Source: Ammoniphilus resinae (lineage in GTDB: Bacteria; Bacillota; Bacilli; Aneurinibacillales; RAOX-1). Taken from it: a stretch of 64,000 nt of DNA. The notes under the pieces were generated by a model. It had not been told where the DNA came from and did no database searches. It worked only from the letters and a program-made list of their open reading frames with translations. The first letter of the stretch is position 1; each line of letters starts with the position of its first letter. Of the stretch, positions 52,340-60,789 are shown in pieces. Location of the stretch: assembly GCF_017873965.1 (NCBI RefSeq), contig NZ_JAGGKT010000002.1, positions 410,312 to 474,311 of the forward strand, in the 5' to 3' direction. The translations under genes and the position numbers were made by a program.

Positions 52340-53293
52340 TTATTGAACTTTCTTTACTTGTTTTGATGGTGCAGGATATAAACGGCTTGATGGACCTGCT
52401 TTATAGACAGCGCTTTCTAAAGAATGGTTCACAATCCGTTCTACCTCAGGTGTCACGGCCATTAAGGCATCAAAATCCACACCCGTTTTGATTCCCATTA
52501 AATGAAGCATATGTACCAGGTCCTCCGTTGCCACATTCCCTGTTGCATCCGGGGCATATAAACAACCGCCAAGCCCCCCAATCGCCGCATCAAAAGAACG
52601 GACACCGGCCTGCATTCCGGCCAGAATGTTAGCCAACGCCATCCCGCGCGTATTATGGACATGAAGATTAAACTTCACATCTGGAAAGCGAGATTTAAGT
52701 TTAGACATTGTTTCATAAACCAAACGCGGAGCTGCTACGCCAACCGTATCAGCCACACTAATCGTGCGAATTCCCATTGAATAGTACGCCTCAGCTACAT
52801 AGAGCACCCGCTCAAATGGGACATTCCCTTCGAACGGACAACCAAGCGCTGTTGCCATTCCACCTCGTACGTTGACCCCATGCTGCTTCGCCAATTGAAC
52901 AACCGGCTCATGCCCCTGCAAAGTTTCGTCTACACTGTGATTGGCATTCGAACGGCTGTGAGATTCGGTAACGGATTGCATAAGCTCCCATTCATCTGCT
53001 TTCATTTCAACGGCCCTCTCCGCTCCGCGCAAGTTCGGTACCAAAACACTGTAAGACACTCCCGGCTGACGATCAATACGGGCCATCACCTCTTCTGCAT
53101 CACGAAGCTGTGGAACAGCCTTCGGATGTACTGCGGAGGTCACTTGAATCGCTTTAATGCCGGTTTGTGATAGCTTATTAATCAGCTCCACCTTGATGTC
53201 TGTCGGAATAAACTCCGTTTCCATTTGAAATCCGTCCCGTGTTCCAACCTCTTTCACTTCCACCTCATCTACCAATTGATCCCATAGTCCCAT
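52340..53293 (-). CDS. HMG-CoA-lyase-type enzyme with altered active-site loops
   Basis: 317 residues, HMGL family TIM barrel. Compared with canonical HMG-CoA lyase: the Arg-Asp motif is EVGTRDGFQ rather than EVGPRDGLQ, the metal histidines are in NLHVHNTRG rather than HFHDTYG, and the cysteine loop is GGLGGCLYAPDATGN rather than GGCPYAPGATGN. The key Arg, Asp, His pair and Cys remain, so it should cleave an acyl-CoA, but probably not HMG-CoA itself; citramalyl-CoA-type substrates are a possibility. Its ATG overlaps the last base of the CoA-transferase stop, showing coupling. Confidence 0.85.
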   Translation of the reverse strand: MGLWDQLVDEVEVKEVGTRDGFQMETEFIPTDIKVELINKLSQTGIKAIQVTSAVHPKAVPQLRDAEEVMARIDRQPGVSYSVLVPNLRGAERAVEMKADEWELMQSVTESHSRSNANHSVDETLQGHEPVVQLAKQHGVNVRGGMATALGCPFEGNVPFERVLYVAEAYYSMGIRTISVADTVGVAAPRLVYETMSKLKSRFPDVKFNLHVHNTRGMALANILAGMQAGVRSFDAAIGGLGGCLYAPDATGNVATEDLVHMLHLMGIKTGVDFDALMAVTPEVERIVNHSLESAVYKAGPSSRLYPAPSKQVKKVQ

Positions 53294-54495
53294 TAAATAA
53301 TCCCCTCCTTCTCCAACTGCTCTATTTCTGCACTAGTAAGTCCCAAATTTTGATACACTTCGTGATTATGCTCACCAAGGATGGGACCCGCTCTTCGGAC
53401 TGAACCTGGGGTTTTGGTAAATTTAGGAGCGACACCTGGCACCTTGACCTTTCCTAATGTAGGATGATCCACTTCAACAATCGCATCACGAGCAACATAC
53501 TGAGGATCTTGGAAGATATCCTCCATGCTGTAGATCTGTGACACAGGGACCCCATTTTCATCACAAAGATGTTGAATGGATTTCGCTGTGTGTTCACTGA
53601 ACCATTTCGCGACGATTGAATTAACCTCCTCACGACGGGCAACACGTGCTTGATTCGTTGCAAAATTTGGATCTGTTTTCATTTCTGGCCGGCCAATCAC
53701 TTCTGCTAACCGATGGAATGTCCGGTCCGTACTGGTCGTCAGGGCAAGCCACTTCCCATCGGATGTTTGAAAAGTTCCTACCGGTGCAGAATTGCTAAAT
53801 TCATTTCCGGCACGTTCCTTAATAATTCCTAACCGGTCGTAAGCGGTTACGTTAGCTTCCAGAATCCTGAACATCGATTCAAATAAAGAGGCATCCACCT
53901 CCTGCGCTTCCCCGCCTTTTGCATCACGGTGGTAAATAGCAGCCAACGTTCCTAATGCGGCAAAAAGTCCAGTGACATAATCAGCTAGTGGCATAGGTGG
54001 TGACAGCGGCGGTCTGTCAGGAAAACCATTCATATAGGTATAGCCGCTAAATGCCGTTGCCGAAGTGCCAAAACCAGCTCTCGAACTGTATGGACCGGTT
54101 TTCCCATAGCCACTTACACTAGTAATGATGAGGTTGGGATTCGCTTCCCTCATCCGTTCGATGCTAATTCCCCATTTTTCAAGTGTCCCAGGCCGAAAAT
54201 TTTCTAGTAAAACATCATAATCTTTTAATAGCTTTAAAAATAAGTCTTGTCCTTTTTCTTTTCGCAAATCTAGCGTAATGGATCGTTTATTACGGGCCAA
54301 TGCAACCCATGCCATGGATTCGGACGCTTCTGTCGGCTGCATGCCTCGTAAAGCATCGCCAATCCCTGGGAGTTCCACCTTGAGCACCTCCGCGCCATAG
54401 TCCCCAAGAAGGGAAGCAGCAAATGGCGCAGCAAAGACCGTAGCAATATCCAATACACGCACCCCAGCGAGAGGGCCCTGTTGTTTCTTGGACAT
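53293..54495 (-). CDS. CaiB/BaiF (family III) CoA-transferase, second copy
   Basis: 400 residues from ATG 54495. Features: LAGVRVLDIATVFAAPFAAS, LARNKRSITLDLRK, catalytic Asp in MPLADYVTG and the C-terminal GPILGEHNHEVYQ. An in-frame ATG four codons upstream (54507) directly abuts the AAAGGGGG ribosome site and is less likely. It precedes and is coupled to the variant lyase, followed by TctCBA, so the likely sequence is uptake of a dicarboxylate, CoA transfer and cleavage. Confidence 0.85.
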   Translation of the reverse strand: MSKKQQGPLAGVRVLDIATVFAAPFAASLLGDYGAEVLKVELPGIGDALRGMQPTEASESMAWVALARNKRSITLDLRKEKGQDLFLKLLKDYDVLLENFRPGTLEKWGISIERMREANPNLIITSVSGYGKTGPYSSRAGFGTSATAFSGYTYMNGFPDRPPLSPPMPLADYVTGLFAALGTLAAIYHRDAKGGEAQEVDASLFESMFRILEANVTAYDRLGIIKERAGNEFSNSAPVGTFQTSDGKWLALTTSTDRTFHRLAEVIGRPEMKTDPNFATNQARVARREEVNSIVAKWFSEHTAKSIQHLCDENGVPVSQIYSMEDIFQDPQYVARDAIVEVDHPTLGKVKVPGVAPKFTKTPGSVRRAGPILGEHNHEVYQNLGLTSAEIEQLEKEGII

Positions 54496-54557
54496 ACGTC
54501 CACACATCCCCCTTTCGTTTTATTCTAATTTATTACTATAATTATAATATAATACAA

Positions 54558-54586
54558 ATTATAAATTTTTGGAATTTTTATTTGAA
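54558..54586 (-). promoter_or_regulatory. Possible internal promoter before the CoA-transferase gene
   Basis: On the minus strand TTCAAA (54581-54586) and a perfect TATAAT (54558-54563) are 17 bases apart within the 154-base AT-rich gap. It would let the CoA-transferase, lyase and Tct genes be expressed separately from the upstream carboxylase genes. Confidence 0.4.
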
Positions 54587-54661
54587 ACTTTTTGCGTTTA
54601 AAGTTAATTAGTTAGTCTTTAAAATACTCTACATGAAAAATTATCCTCTGAACCATTTCAT

Positions 54662-55573
54662 CTATGGTTCCCAACCTCTTTCTAGTCCTTTAACTAAGGC
54701 AAGTAAAGCCTCATTGCGAGGTACGGGAACACCTACTTCCCTCCCAGCACGAACCACAGCCCCATTAATAAAGTCGATTTCAGTCCGTCGTTTTGCTTCT
54801 GCATCCTGGAGCATAGAGGGCTTGCTTTGACCACCGTTCTTTAATAACGTATCAATTCGATTTAATCTCTCATCTAGCTCTATCGAATATCCCTTGGCTT
54901 GGGCTACTCTCACGGCTTCTTCTGCCACCTGATGCAAGAATTCCTTCTGATAAATTAGCTTGCCCGTTGTTAATCTGGTAAGTGCCGCAATCGGCAGAAC
55001 AGCCGCATTTAAGATGAGCTTTTTCCAAATCTCAGTTTTAATCCCGGCTGTTACCTCTGTTTGGAGTCCCGCACGATTTAATAGTACCCCTATTTTATCA
55101 GCACGCTCCATTTCTCCTTCGTCCGAATAGGGTCCAATATATGTCTGACCTATAACTGTATGAGTTAAATGACCTAACTCAACGGTCTTTACGCTGTCAT
55201 AACTTAACCCGACAACAATTTGTTCCGGATGAAAGATCTCCGCCAATCGTTCTCCATTCCCCCATCCGTTCTGTAAGGTAACCACCGTCGTGCTTCGTGT
55301 GACCAATTGCTGAATCAACTTGGCAGCTTCAAGTGTATCTTGGCCTTTCACATAGATGAAGACGGTATCCACTTCTCCAAGCTGATCTGGGATGCTTGTA
55401 GCCGGCACATAAACTTTTTCAATTTCTCCTTTCCTTTCTAGTAATAACCCCTCGTTATTAATTTGGGTTACAAGTGGTTCAGACGTATCAATAAGTTGAA
55501 CTTCTTCTCCCGTTTTAGCTAACCGTACGGCTAGCATTCCTCCCATTGCACCTGCTCCAACTATTAGAATCAT
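54662..55573 (-). CDS. Ketopantoate-reductase-family (ApbA/PanE) dehydrogenase
   Basis: 303 residues. Rossmann motif ILIVGAGAMGGMLAVRLA at the start, the NADP-contact Gln/Asn region VVTLQNGWGN, the catalytic lysine region IWKKLILNAAVLPI and the C-terminal GREVGVPVPRNEALLALV. Classic PanE reduces ketopantoate for pantothenate synthesis; paralogues in catabolic operons reduce other 2-keto acids. Position after the MaoC gene (23 bases) supports a catabolic role. Confidence 0.82.
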   Translation of the reverse strand: MILIVGAGAMGGMLAVRLAKTGEEVQLIDTSEPLVTQINNEGLLLERKGEIEKVYVPATSIPDQLGEVDTVFIYVKGQDTLEAAKLIQQLVTRSTTVVTLQNGWGNGERLAEIFHPEQIVVGLSYDSVKTVELGHLTHTVIGQTYIGPYSDEGEMERADKIGVLLNRAGLQTEVTAGIKTEIWKKLILNAAVLPIAALTRLTTGKLIYQKEFLHQVAEEAVRVAQAKGYSIELDERLNRIDTLLKNGGQSKPSMLQDAEAKRRTEIDFINGAVVRAGREVGVPVPRNEALLALVKGLERGWEP

Positions 55574-55596
55574 TTTTACCTCCGTAGTTATTCTAT

Positions 55597-56040
55597 TTAT
55601 GCTTCGATTATTTTTCGATTAACCAACAGTTTCATTTCCGCCACTGTCACAATTTCACTTGTCTGTTTTTTGACTTCTTGAATCACGGTGACAATCCCGC
55701 CACGAGAATTCCGTTCAAGCAGATCGATAACCCGTAACTCAACTTGGATCGTATCTCCTATAAAAGTTGGATTGGTAAAACGGACCCTTTCCATACCATA
55801 AAAAGCTGCAATAATATCCGGTTCAAATTGAATTAAACCGGTTGCAACGGAAAGAACAAGCATTCCATGGGCTATTCTCTGCTGGAATGGTGTATTAGCC
55901 GCATACTCTTTATTTGTATGAAGTGGGTACCAGTCTCCGCTAAATGCAGAAAACAAAACAAGATCCGTTTCCGTTATGGTCCGTCCCCTTGAGGTCCATA
56001 TTTCACCGATCTCGTATTGGTCAAAGTATCTATTAAACAT
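55597..56040 (-). CDS. MaoC-type (hot-dog fold) enoyl-CoA hydratase
   Basis: 147 residues. The hydratase-2 pattern is visible: ITETDLVLFSAFSGDWYPLHTNKEYA (shown as FSGDWYPLHTN) with the catalytic Asp and His, then IAHGMLVLSVATGL. It hydrates a short or branched enoyl-CoA to a 3-hydroxyacyl-CoA. It sits between the SDR and the PanE-like genes on the minus strand. Substrate unknown. Confidence 0.85.
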   Translation of the reverse strand: MFNRYFDQYEIGEIWTSRGRTITETDLVLFSAFSGDWYPLHTNKEYAANTPFQQRIAHGMLVLSVATGLIQFEPDIIAAFYGMERVRFTNPTFIGDTIQVELRVIDLLERNSRGGIVTVIQEVKKQTSEIVTVAEMKLLVNRKIIEA

Positions 56041-56076
56041 GAATTCTACCCTCCCGATTTGAAGGTTAACCCCTTC

Positions 56077-56862
56077 TTATTGAGCTGTATACCCGCCATC
56101 AATAACAACTGCTTGCCCGGTAATTCCTTTTGCCTTGTCGCTTGCAAGATAAGCCGCATAATCCGCAATTTCTTGAGTAGAGAGTAGTCTTTTTTGCGGA
56201 ACGAGAGGATAAATGACTTCTTCCAATACTTTCTCCAATGGAACTTTTCTTGTTTCGGCCAAATCTTTCAATTGATTAGATACTAGAGGAGTAGAAACAT
56301 AACCGGGGCAAAGGGCATTCACCGTGATTCCATAGGTTGCACCTTCCAGTGCCGCCACCTTCGTTAACCCAATGACACCATGTTTGGCGCTATTATAGGC
56401 AGCTTTCCCAGCAAAACCTACCAAACCATTAATTGAAGCCATATTAATTATTCTTCCAAATCCTTGTTCCTTCATGATAGGAAAGACTCTCTTCATTGCC
56501 ATAAATGGAGCCGTTAACATAACCTTCAACAACCACTCGAACTTCTCTGTGGGAAAATCGGAGAGAGGAGCTACAAATTGCAGCCCCGCATTATTGACAA
56601 GAATATCCACTCTACCAAATTCTTTCATCGTTGAATCTATGGTTTTGTGAATCTGTTCTTCATCCGTAACATCACAAGTCAACCCTAGACTTATAAAGCC
56701 TTCGCATCGAAGTTGTTCTGCTGCTTTTCCAAGTTCAAGCTGATTTAAATCACAAAGAACGACCTTTGCCCCTTCCTGAGCAAAGGTACGGGCGATGTCC
56801 AAACCGATTCCACTAGCGGCCCCGGTGATTAGCGCAACTTTATTTTCCAATAGTTTTGCCAT
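56077..56862 (-). CDS. 3-hydroxybutyrate dehydrogenase-type short-chain dehydrogenase
   Basis: 261 residues. Coenzyme motif TGAASGIGLDIA, NNAGLQF, the catalytic Ser region INMASINGLVG and the Tyr-Lys pair in YNSAKHGV, followed by NALCPGYVSTPLV. The pattern closely fits bacterial D-3-hydroxybutyrate dehydrogenases (PGYVSTPLV...Q motif), which interconvert 3-hydroxybutyrate and acetoacetate with NAD. Acetoacetate would be the product of HMG-CoA-lyase activity encoded nearby. GGAGGG precedes the ATG. Confidence 0.8.
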   Translation of the reverse strand: MAKLLENKVALITGAASGIGLDIARTFAQEGAKVVLCDLNQLELGKAAEQLRCEGFISLGLTCDVTDEEQIHKTIDSTMKEFGRVDILVNNAGLQFVAPLSDFPTEKFEWLLKVMLTAPFMAMKRVFPIMKEQGFGRIINMASINGLVGFAGKAAYNSAKHGVIGLTKVAALEGATYGITVNALCPGYVSTPLVSNQLKDLAETRKVPLEKVLEEVIYPLVPQKRLLSTQEIADYAAYLASDKAKGITGQAVVIDGGYTAQ

Positions 56863-56886
56863 TTATTTCCCTCCAAGAAATTGTGC

Positions 56887-58860
56887 CTATTCTTGCCGGA
56901 TTTGTTTTTCACCTTCTGCCACTCTACCGATTTCACGAATCATATCGACTGCATTCGCATTTTCTAGAGAGGACAAGTCCCCCGTTTCTTTATTCAAGAA
57001 AGCTGCACGGATGGCCCGGCGCATCACTTTTGCATTTCTCGTTTTGGGCAGATCGGGAACAAAATAAACCTCCTTCGGCCGCAACGCCTTTCCTAGACTG
57101 ACCGCAACTATATTCAGAAGTTCCTTTTTTAATTGAGGGGTAGGAGTCTTGTCTGGTTTTAATACGACAAAACAAACAGCAGCTTCACCTTTTAAGTCAT
57201 CCGGAACTCCAATCGCCCCAGCTTCCAAAACAGCATTATGATTTACCAAGGCCGACTCGATTTCAGCTGGTCCAACTCTTTTTCCAGCCACATTCAGCGT
57301 ATCATCAGAACGCCCTGTAATCGTCCAGAATCCCTCATCATCCAAGATCACCCAATCTCCATGCACCCAGGTATCCGGCCATCGGTTCCAATAGGCCTCT
57401 TTGTAACGCTCCGGATCTTCCCAAAAACCATTTGTCATGCCCACCCATGGCTGTTTGATAACCAACTCTCCCACCTGGTTAATTACATGCTTCCCTGATT
57501 CGTCATAAACAGAAACAGCCATCCCAGGCAATGGCGAGTTAAACGTTGTTGGGGCAATCGGCTTCAATAAGACATTCCCAAGAATTCCTCCTGATATTTC
57601 CGTCCCTCCCGAATAATTGAAAATCGGCACCCTCTTATTTCCAATCTTTTCAAATAACCATTTCCAAGGCTCTGGATTCCAAGGTTCTCCTGTTGACCCA
57701 ATGACCTGAAGACAGCTTATGTCATGCTTTTGCACCCATGACACATCATATTTCATTAGCGAGCGAATCAAGGTAGGGGATATACCCAAATGACTTACCC
57801 CATGTTCAGCTATCAGCTTCCAAAGGCGATCGGGCTCTGGATACTCTGGCGTTCCTTCATACAACATAGCGGTGGCTCCATTGACCAAGGCACCAAAAAC
57901 CAAAAACGGCCCCATCATCCATCCCATATCCGTAACCCAGAACAAAGTATCTCCCTGTTTAACATTCATGCCCATTCCTGCATCAAACGCAGCTTTCAAA
58001 GGAAAACCAGCATGTGTATGGACGGTACCTTTGGGTTTTCCAGTCGTACCTGAGGTGTAGAGCAGCATCAAAGGATCCTCAGAAGACATAACTTCCGTAT
58101 AGTCAATAGGCTCAGAACTTTCAAGTTCCTCCCATTTGACGTCCCTTTCTGCTTGCCAAGAAATCTCTAATCCCAAACGACGAACGACGATCATCTTTTC
58201 TACGGAAGGGGCTAGCGCAGCAGCACGATCGGCCTCTTCCTTCATCTTTACAACTTTTCCTCGGCGTAAAAATCCATCGGCCGTGACAAGAACCTTTGCC
58301 GACGAGGCATTTAATCGGGTCGCAACAGCTTCTGCCCCATATCCGGAAAAGGCGGGACTAAATACTGCTCCGATTTTTGCAGCAGCTAACATGATGACAA
58401 CGGTTTCAGGAATCATCGGCATGTAAATAGAGATACAATCCCCTTTTTTTATTCCTTCCTGCTTTAACCCTTGGGCAACACAAGCTACCCAATCACTTAA
58501 TTGTTTAAAGGTATATTTTTTGACACTTCCGTCATCCCCCTCCCAAACGAGGGCACATTGCTCGGACGTACCAGGATCGTGAGACCATTTATCCAAGGCA
58601 TTATGTACAACATTGATCTTTCCGTCCGTGAACCATTTGGGCCACTCCATTCCTCGGGATAAATCGAGCGTCGCTGTGTAAGGTTGAAACCATTCAATGC
58701 CCAGTTCTTTAACTGCTTTATCCCAAAACCAGGCGATATCATGAACAGATGCTTCGAAAAAACGATCATAATCATCATAACCAAGCTTTTGCATCCACTG
58801 ATAAAGTCGAGTGGATTCTATCAATTCCTTGCTTGGGAACCAGACTGCCTTTGTTTGCAT
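56887..58860 (-). CDS. AMP-forming acyl-CoA synthetase (acetyl/acetoacetyl-CoA synthetase-like)
   Basis: 657 residues, ANL superfamily with an acetyl-CoA-synthetase-type N-terminal extension. Motifs: the P-loop LLYTSGTTGKPKG, the adenylate-binding FNYSGGTEISGG, the hinge/Asp in TGRSDDTLNVAGKRV and the catalytic C-terminal lysine in LPKTRNAKVMRR. It activates a short carboxylic acid (acetate, propionate or acetoacetate) with ATP and CoA. Next to hydroxybutyrate dehydrogenase, acetoacetate is attractive, but not proven. It is 24 bases from the SDR gene and 29 from the carboxyltransferase gene. Confidence 0.85.
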   Translation of the reverse strand: MQTKAVWFPSKELIESTRLYQWMQKLGYDDYDRFFEASVHDIAWFWDKAVKELGIEWFQPYTATLDLSRGMEWPKWFTDGKINVVHNALDKWSHDPGTSEQCALVWEGDDGSVKKYTFKQLSDWVACVAQGLKQEGIKKGDCISIYMPMIPETVVIMLAAAKIGAVFSPAFSGYGAEAVATRLNASSAKVLVTADGFLRRGKVVKMKEEADRAAALAPSVEKMIVVRRLGLEISWQAERDVKWEELESSEPIDYTEVMSSEDPLMLLYTSGTTGKPKGTVHTHAGFPLKAAFDAGMGMNVKQGDTLFWVTDMGWMMGPFLVFGALVNGATAMLYEGTPEYPEPDRLWKLIAEHGVSHLGISPTLIRSLMKYDVSWVQKHDISCLQVIGSTGEPWNPEPWKWLFEKIGNKRVPIFNYSGGTEISGGILGNVLLKPIAPTTFNSPLPGMAVSVYDESGKHVINQVGELVIKQPWVGMTNGFWEDPERYKEAYWNRWPDTWVHGDWVILDDEGFWTITGRSDDTLNVAGKRVGPAEIESALVNHNAVLEAGAIGVPDDLKGEAAVCFVVLKPDKTPTPQLKKELLNIVAVSLGKALRPKEVYFVPDLPKTRNAKVMRRAIRAAFLNKETGDLSSLENANAVDMIREIGRVAEGEKQIRQE

Positions 58861-58889
58861 GAATACTCCTCCATAACCATTGCCATTTT

Positions 58890-60434
58890 TTAGACCGGAT
58901 AGACCGGGTGTTTTCGTTCTGAGAATACAAGTTTTTTAGAATGATACGCCTCAAATCGCTTGACGAGTTCTTCACGCATGGAGTTTGGAGATATAATGCC
59001 ATCAACCACCATTTCCGAAGCTAGACGATAGATGTCAATATCTTGCCGATATTCCTCCCTTTTTTCCTCGATAAAAGGTTTCCGCTCATCTTCAGGTAGT
59101 TCTGCGATTTTATTCGCATACACTGCATTGACTGCTGCTTCCGGTCCCATTACAGCAATCTGGGCTGTTGGCAGAGCTAAACAACAATCCGGTTCAAAAG
59201 CAGGACCGGCCATTGCATACAAACCTGCACCATATGCTTTACGAACGATGACAGAAATTTTCGGAACCGTAGCCTCGGCCATCGCCGAAATCATTTTCGC
59301 ACCATGACGAATGATACCGGCTCGTTCTACTTTTGTGCCAATCATAAATCCTGGTACATCGACGAGGAACAAGAGAGGTATATTAAATGCGTCACAGAGT
59401 GTGATAAACTTTGCCGCTTTATCTGCCGTATCATGAAACAATACCCCCCCTTTTACCCGTGGCTGATTGGCAATAATCCCCACTGCCTTTCCATTCATAC
59501 GAGCCAAACCGGTGATGAGTTCGCCGGCGAATAGTTTCTTCATTTCAAAAAAAGAACCTTCGTCTATAATTCTCTCAATTAGCTCGTACATATTAAAAGG
59601 TGCGTTTTGATTGGTCGGGATAATCTCTTCTACCGTCTTGTCGAACTTCTTCGAGTCCAGTGCTTGGCGAACAGGAGGCTGTTCGGAAAAGTTTGCTGGA
59701 AAATAAGAAAGATAGTCTCTTGCACAGGATATCGCCTCTTCTTCACTTTTTACCAGAACATCTCCGCAACCCGATATTGAGCAATGCATTTTAGCTCCAC
59801 CCATTTCTTCTAGAGACACCTTCTCACCAATAACCATCTCCGCCATCCGTGGTGAACCGAGATACATGGATGCATTGCCATCAACCATGATCACAATGTC
59901 ACAGAATGCTGGTATATAAGCACCTCCCGCCGCGGATGGTCCAAATAACAGGCAAATCTGTGGAATTTTACCAGACAGCTTCACCTGATTATAAAAGATC
60001 CGTCCAGCCCCGCGTCTACCGGGAAACATTTCAATCTGATCAGTTATACGAGCCCCCGCTGAATCTACCAAATAGATCAATGGAACTCTCATCTTCTCGG
60101 CAGTTTCCTGGATCCTTAGAATCTTCTCTACCGTTCGAGAACCCCAAGAACCCGCTTTTACTGTGGAGTCATTGGCCATGACACAAACAGTTTGACCATT
60201 TATTTTACCGATGGCCGTAACTACGCCATCAGTAGGAAGACCTCCATCCAAGCAATTGGCGAACAGAGCATCTTCTAATTCAAAACCAGGGTCAAACAAG
60301 AGGTTTAGTCGGTCACGGACAAATAATTTATTCTTCTTGGCATTGCTTTCATGATATTTCTGTGGTCCACCTTGCTTTATACGATTTACTCGATCCTGCA
60401 GCGTTGACTCTACTGTTTTGAATTTATCGCTCAT
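58890..60434 (-). CDS. Acyl-CoA carboxylase carboxyltransferase (beta) subunit
   Basis: 514 residues, both crotonase-like carboxyltransferase domains. Visible: YLVDSAGARITDQ, GPSAAGGAYIPAFCD and GSPRMAEMVIGEKVS in the N half; GIIANQPRVKGG, FLVDVPGFMIG, KAYGAGLYAM and PTAQIAVMGPEAAV in the C half. It transfers carboxyl from biotin to an acyl-CoA (propionyl-, methylcrotonyl- or related CoA). The specificity cannot be fixed here. Together with the biotin carrier and biotin carboxylase genes upstream it makes a complete three-part enzyme. Confidence 0.88.
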   Translation of the reverse strand: MSDKFKTVESTLQDRVNRIKQGGPQKYHESNAKKNKLFVRDRLNLLFDPGFELEDALFANCLDGGLPTDGVVTAIGKINGQTVCVMANDSTVKAGSWGSRTVEKILRIQETAEKMRVPLIYLVDSAGARITDQIEMFPGRRGAGRIFYNQVKLSGKIPQICLLFGPSAAGGAYIPAFCDIVIMVDGNASMYLGSPRMAEMVIGEKVSLEEMGGAKMHCSISGCGDVLVKSEEEAISCARDYLSYFPANFSEQPPVRQALDSKKFDKTVEEIIPTNQNAPFNMYELIERIIDEGSFFEMKKLFAGELITGLARMNGKAVGIIANQPRVKGGVLFHDTADKAAKFITLCDAFNIPLLFLVDVPGFMIGTKVERAGIIRHGAKMISAMAEATVPKISVIVRKAYGAGLYAMAGPAFEPDCCLALPTAQIAVMGPEAAVNAVYANKIAELPEDERKPFIEEKREEYRQDIDIYRLASEMVVDGIISPNSMREELVKRFEAYHSKKLVFSERKHPVYPV

Positions 60435-60500
60435 TCCATACTCCTCCGGGTTTTTTGGCTATAAATTCTATCCACTTGCCTGGAAAGGGCCTATTTAAGG

Positions 60501-60713
60501 TTATTCCAGGATGATAAGGACATCTCCTTCATTAACAAAATCCCCTTCATTCGTCTTGATTTCCTTGACACGGCCAGCAACCTCCGCGGCAATGGGAATT
60601 TCCATCTTCATCGACTCCAAAATCACTACATCCTGCTCTTCTTCAACTTGATCCCCCGGCTTAACTAGTACTTTCCAAACGTTTCCAGCCATATTGGCTA
60701 CGATCTGACCCAT
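60501..60713 (-). CDS. Small biotin carboxyl carrier protein
   Basis: 70 residues, a bare biotinyl domain. The biotin-lysine motif is ILESMKMEIPI (K36). It carries the carboxyl group between the biotin carboxylase (76 bases upstream) and carboxyltransferase (66 bases downstream). Fusion-free carriers of this size are common in Bacillales acyl-CoA carboxylases. GGGAGGG precedes the ATG. Confidence 0.9.
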   Translation of the reverse strand: MGQIVANMAGNVWKVLVKPGDQVEEEQDVVILESMKMEIPIAAEVAGRVKEIKTNEGDFVNEGDVLIILE

Positions 60714-60789
60714 TTGTCTCCCTCCCTTATTTAGATCCCTTCCACTTCTGCTGCCTATTACAATGAGTTCCTTATTCCTGTTTTACCTC

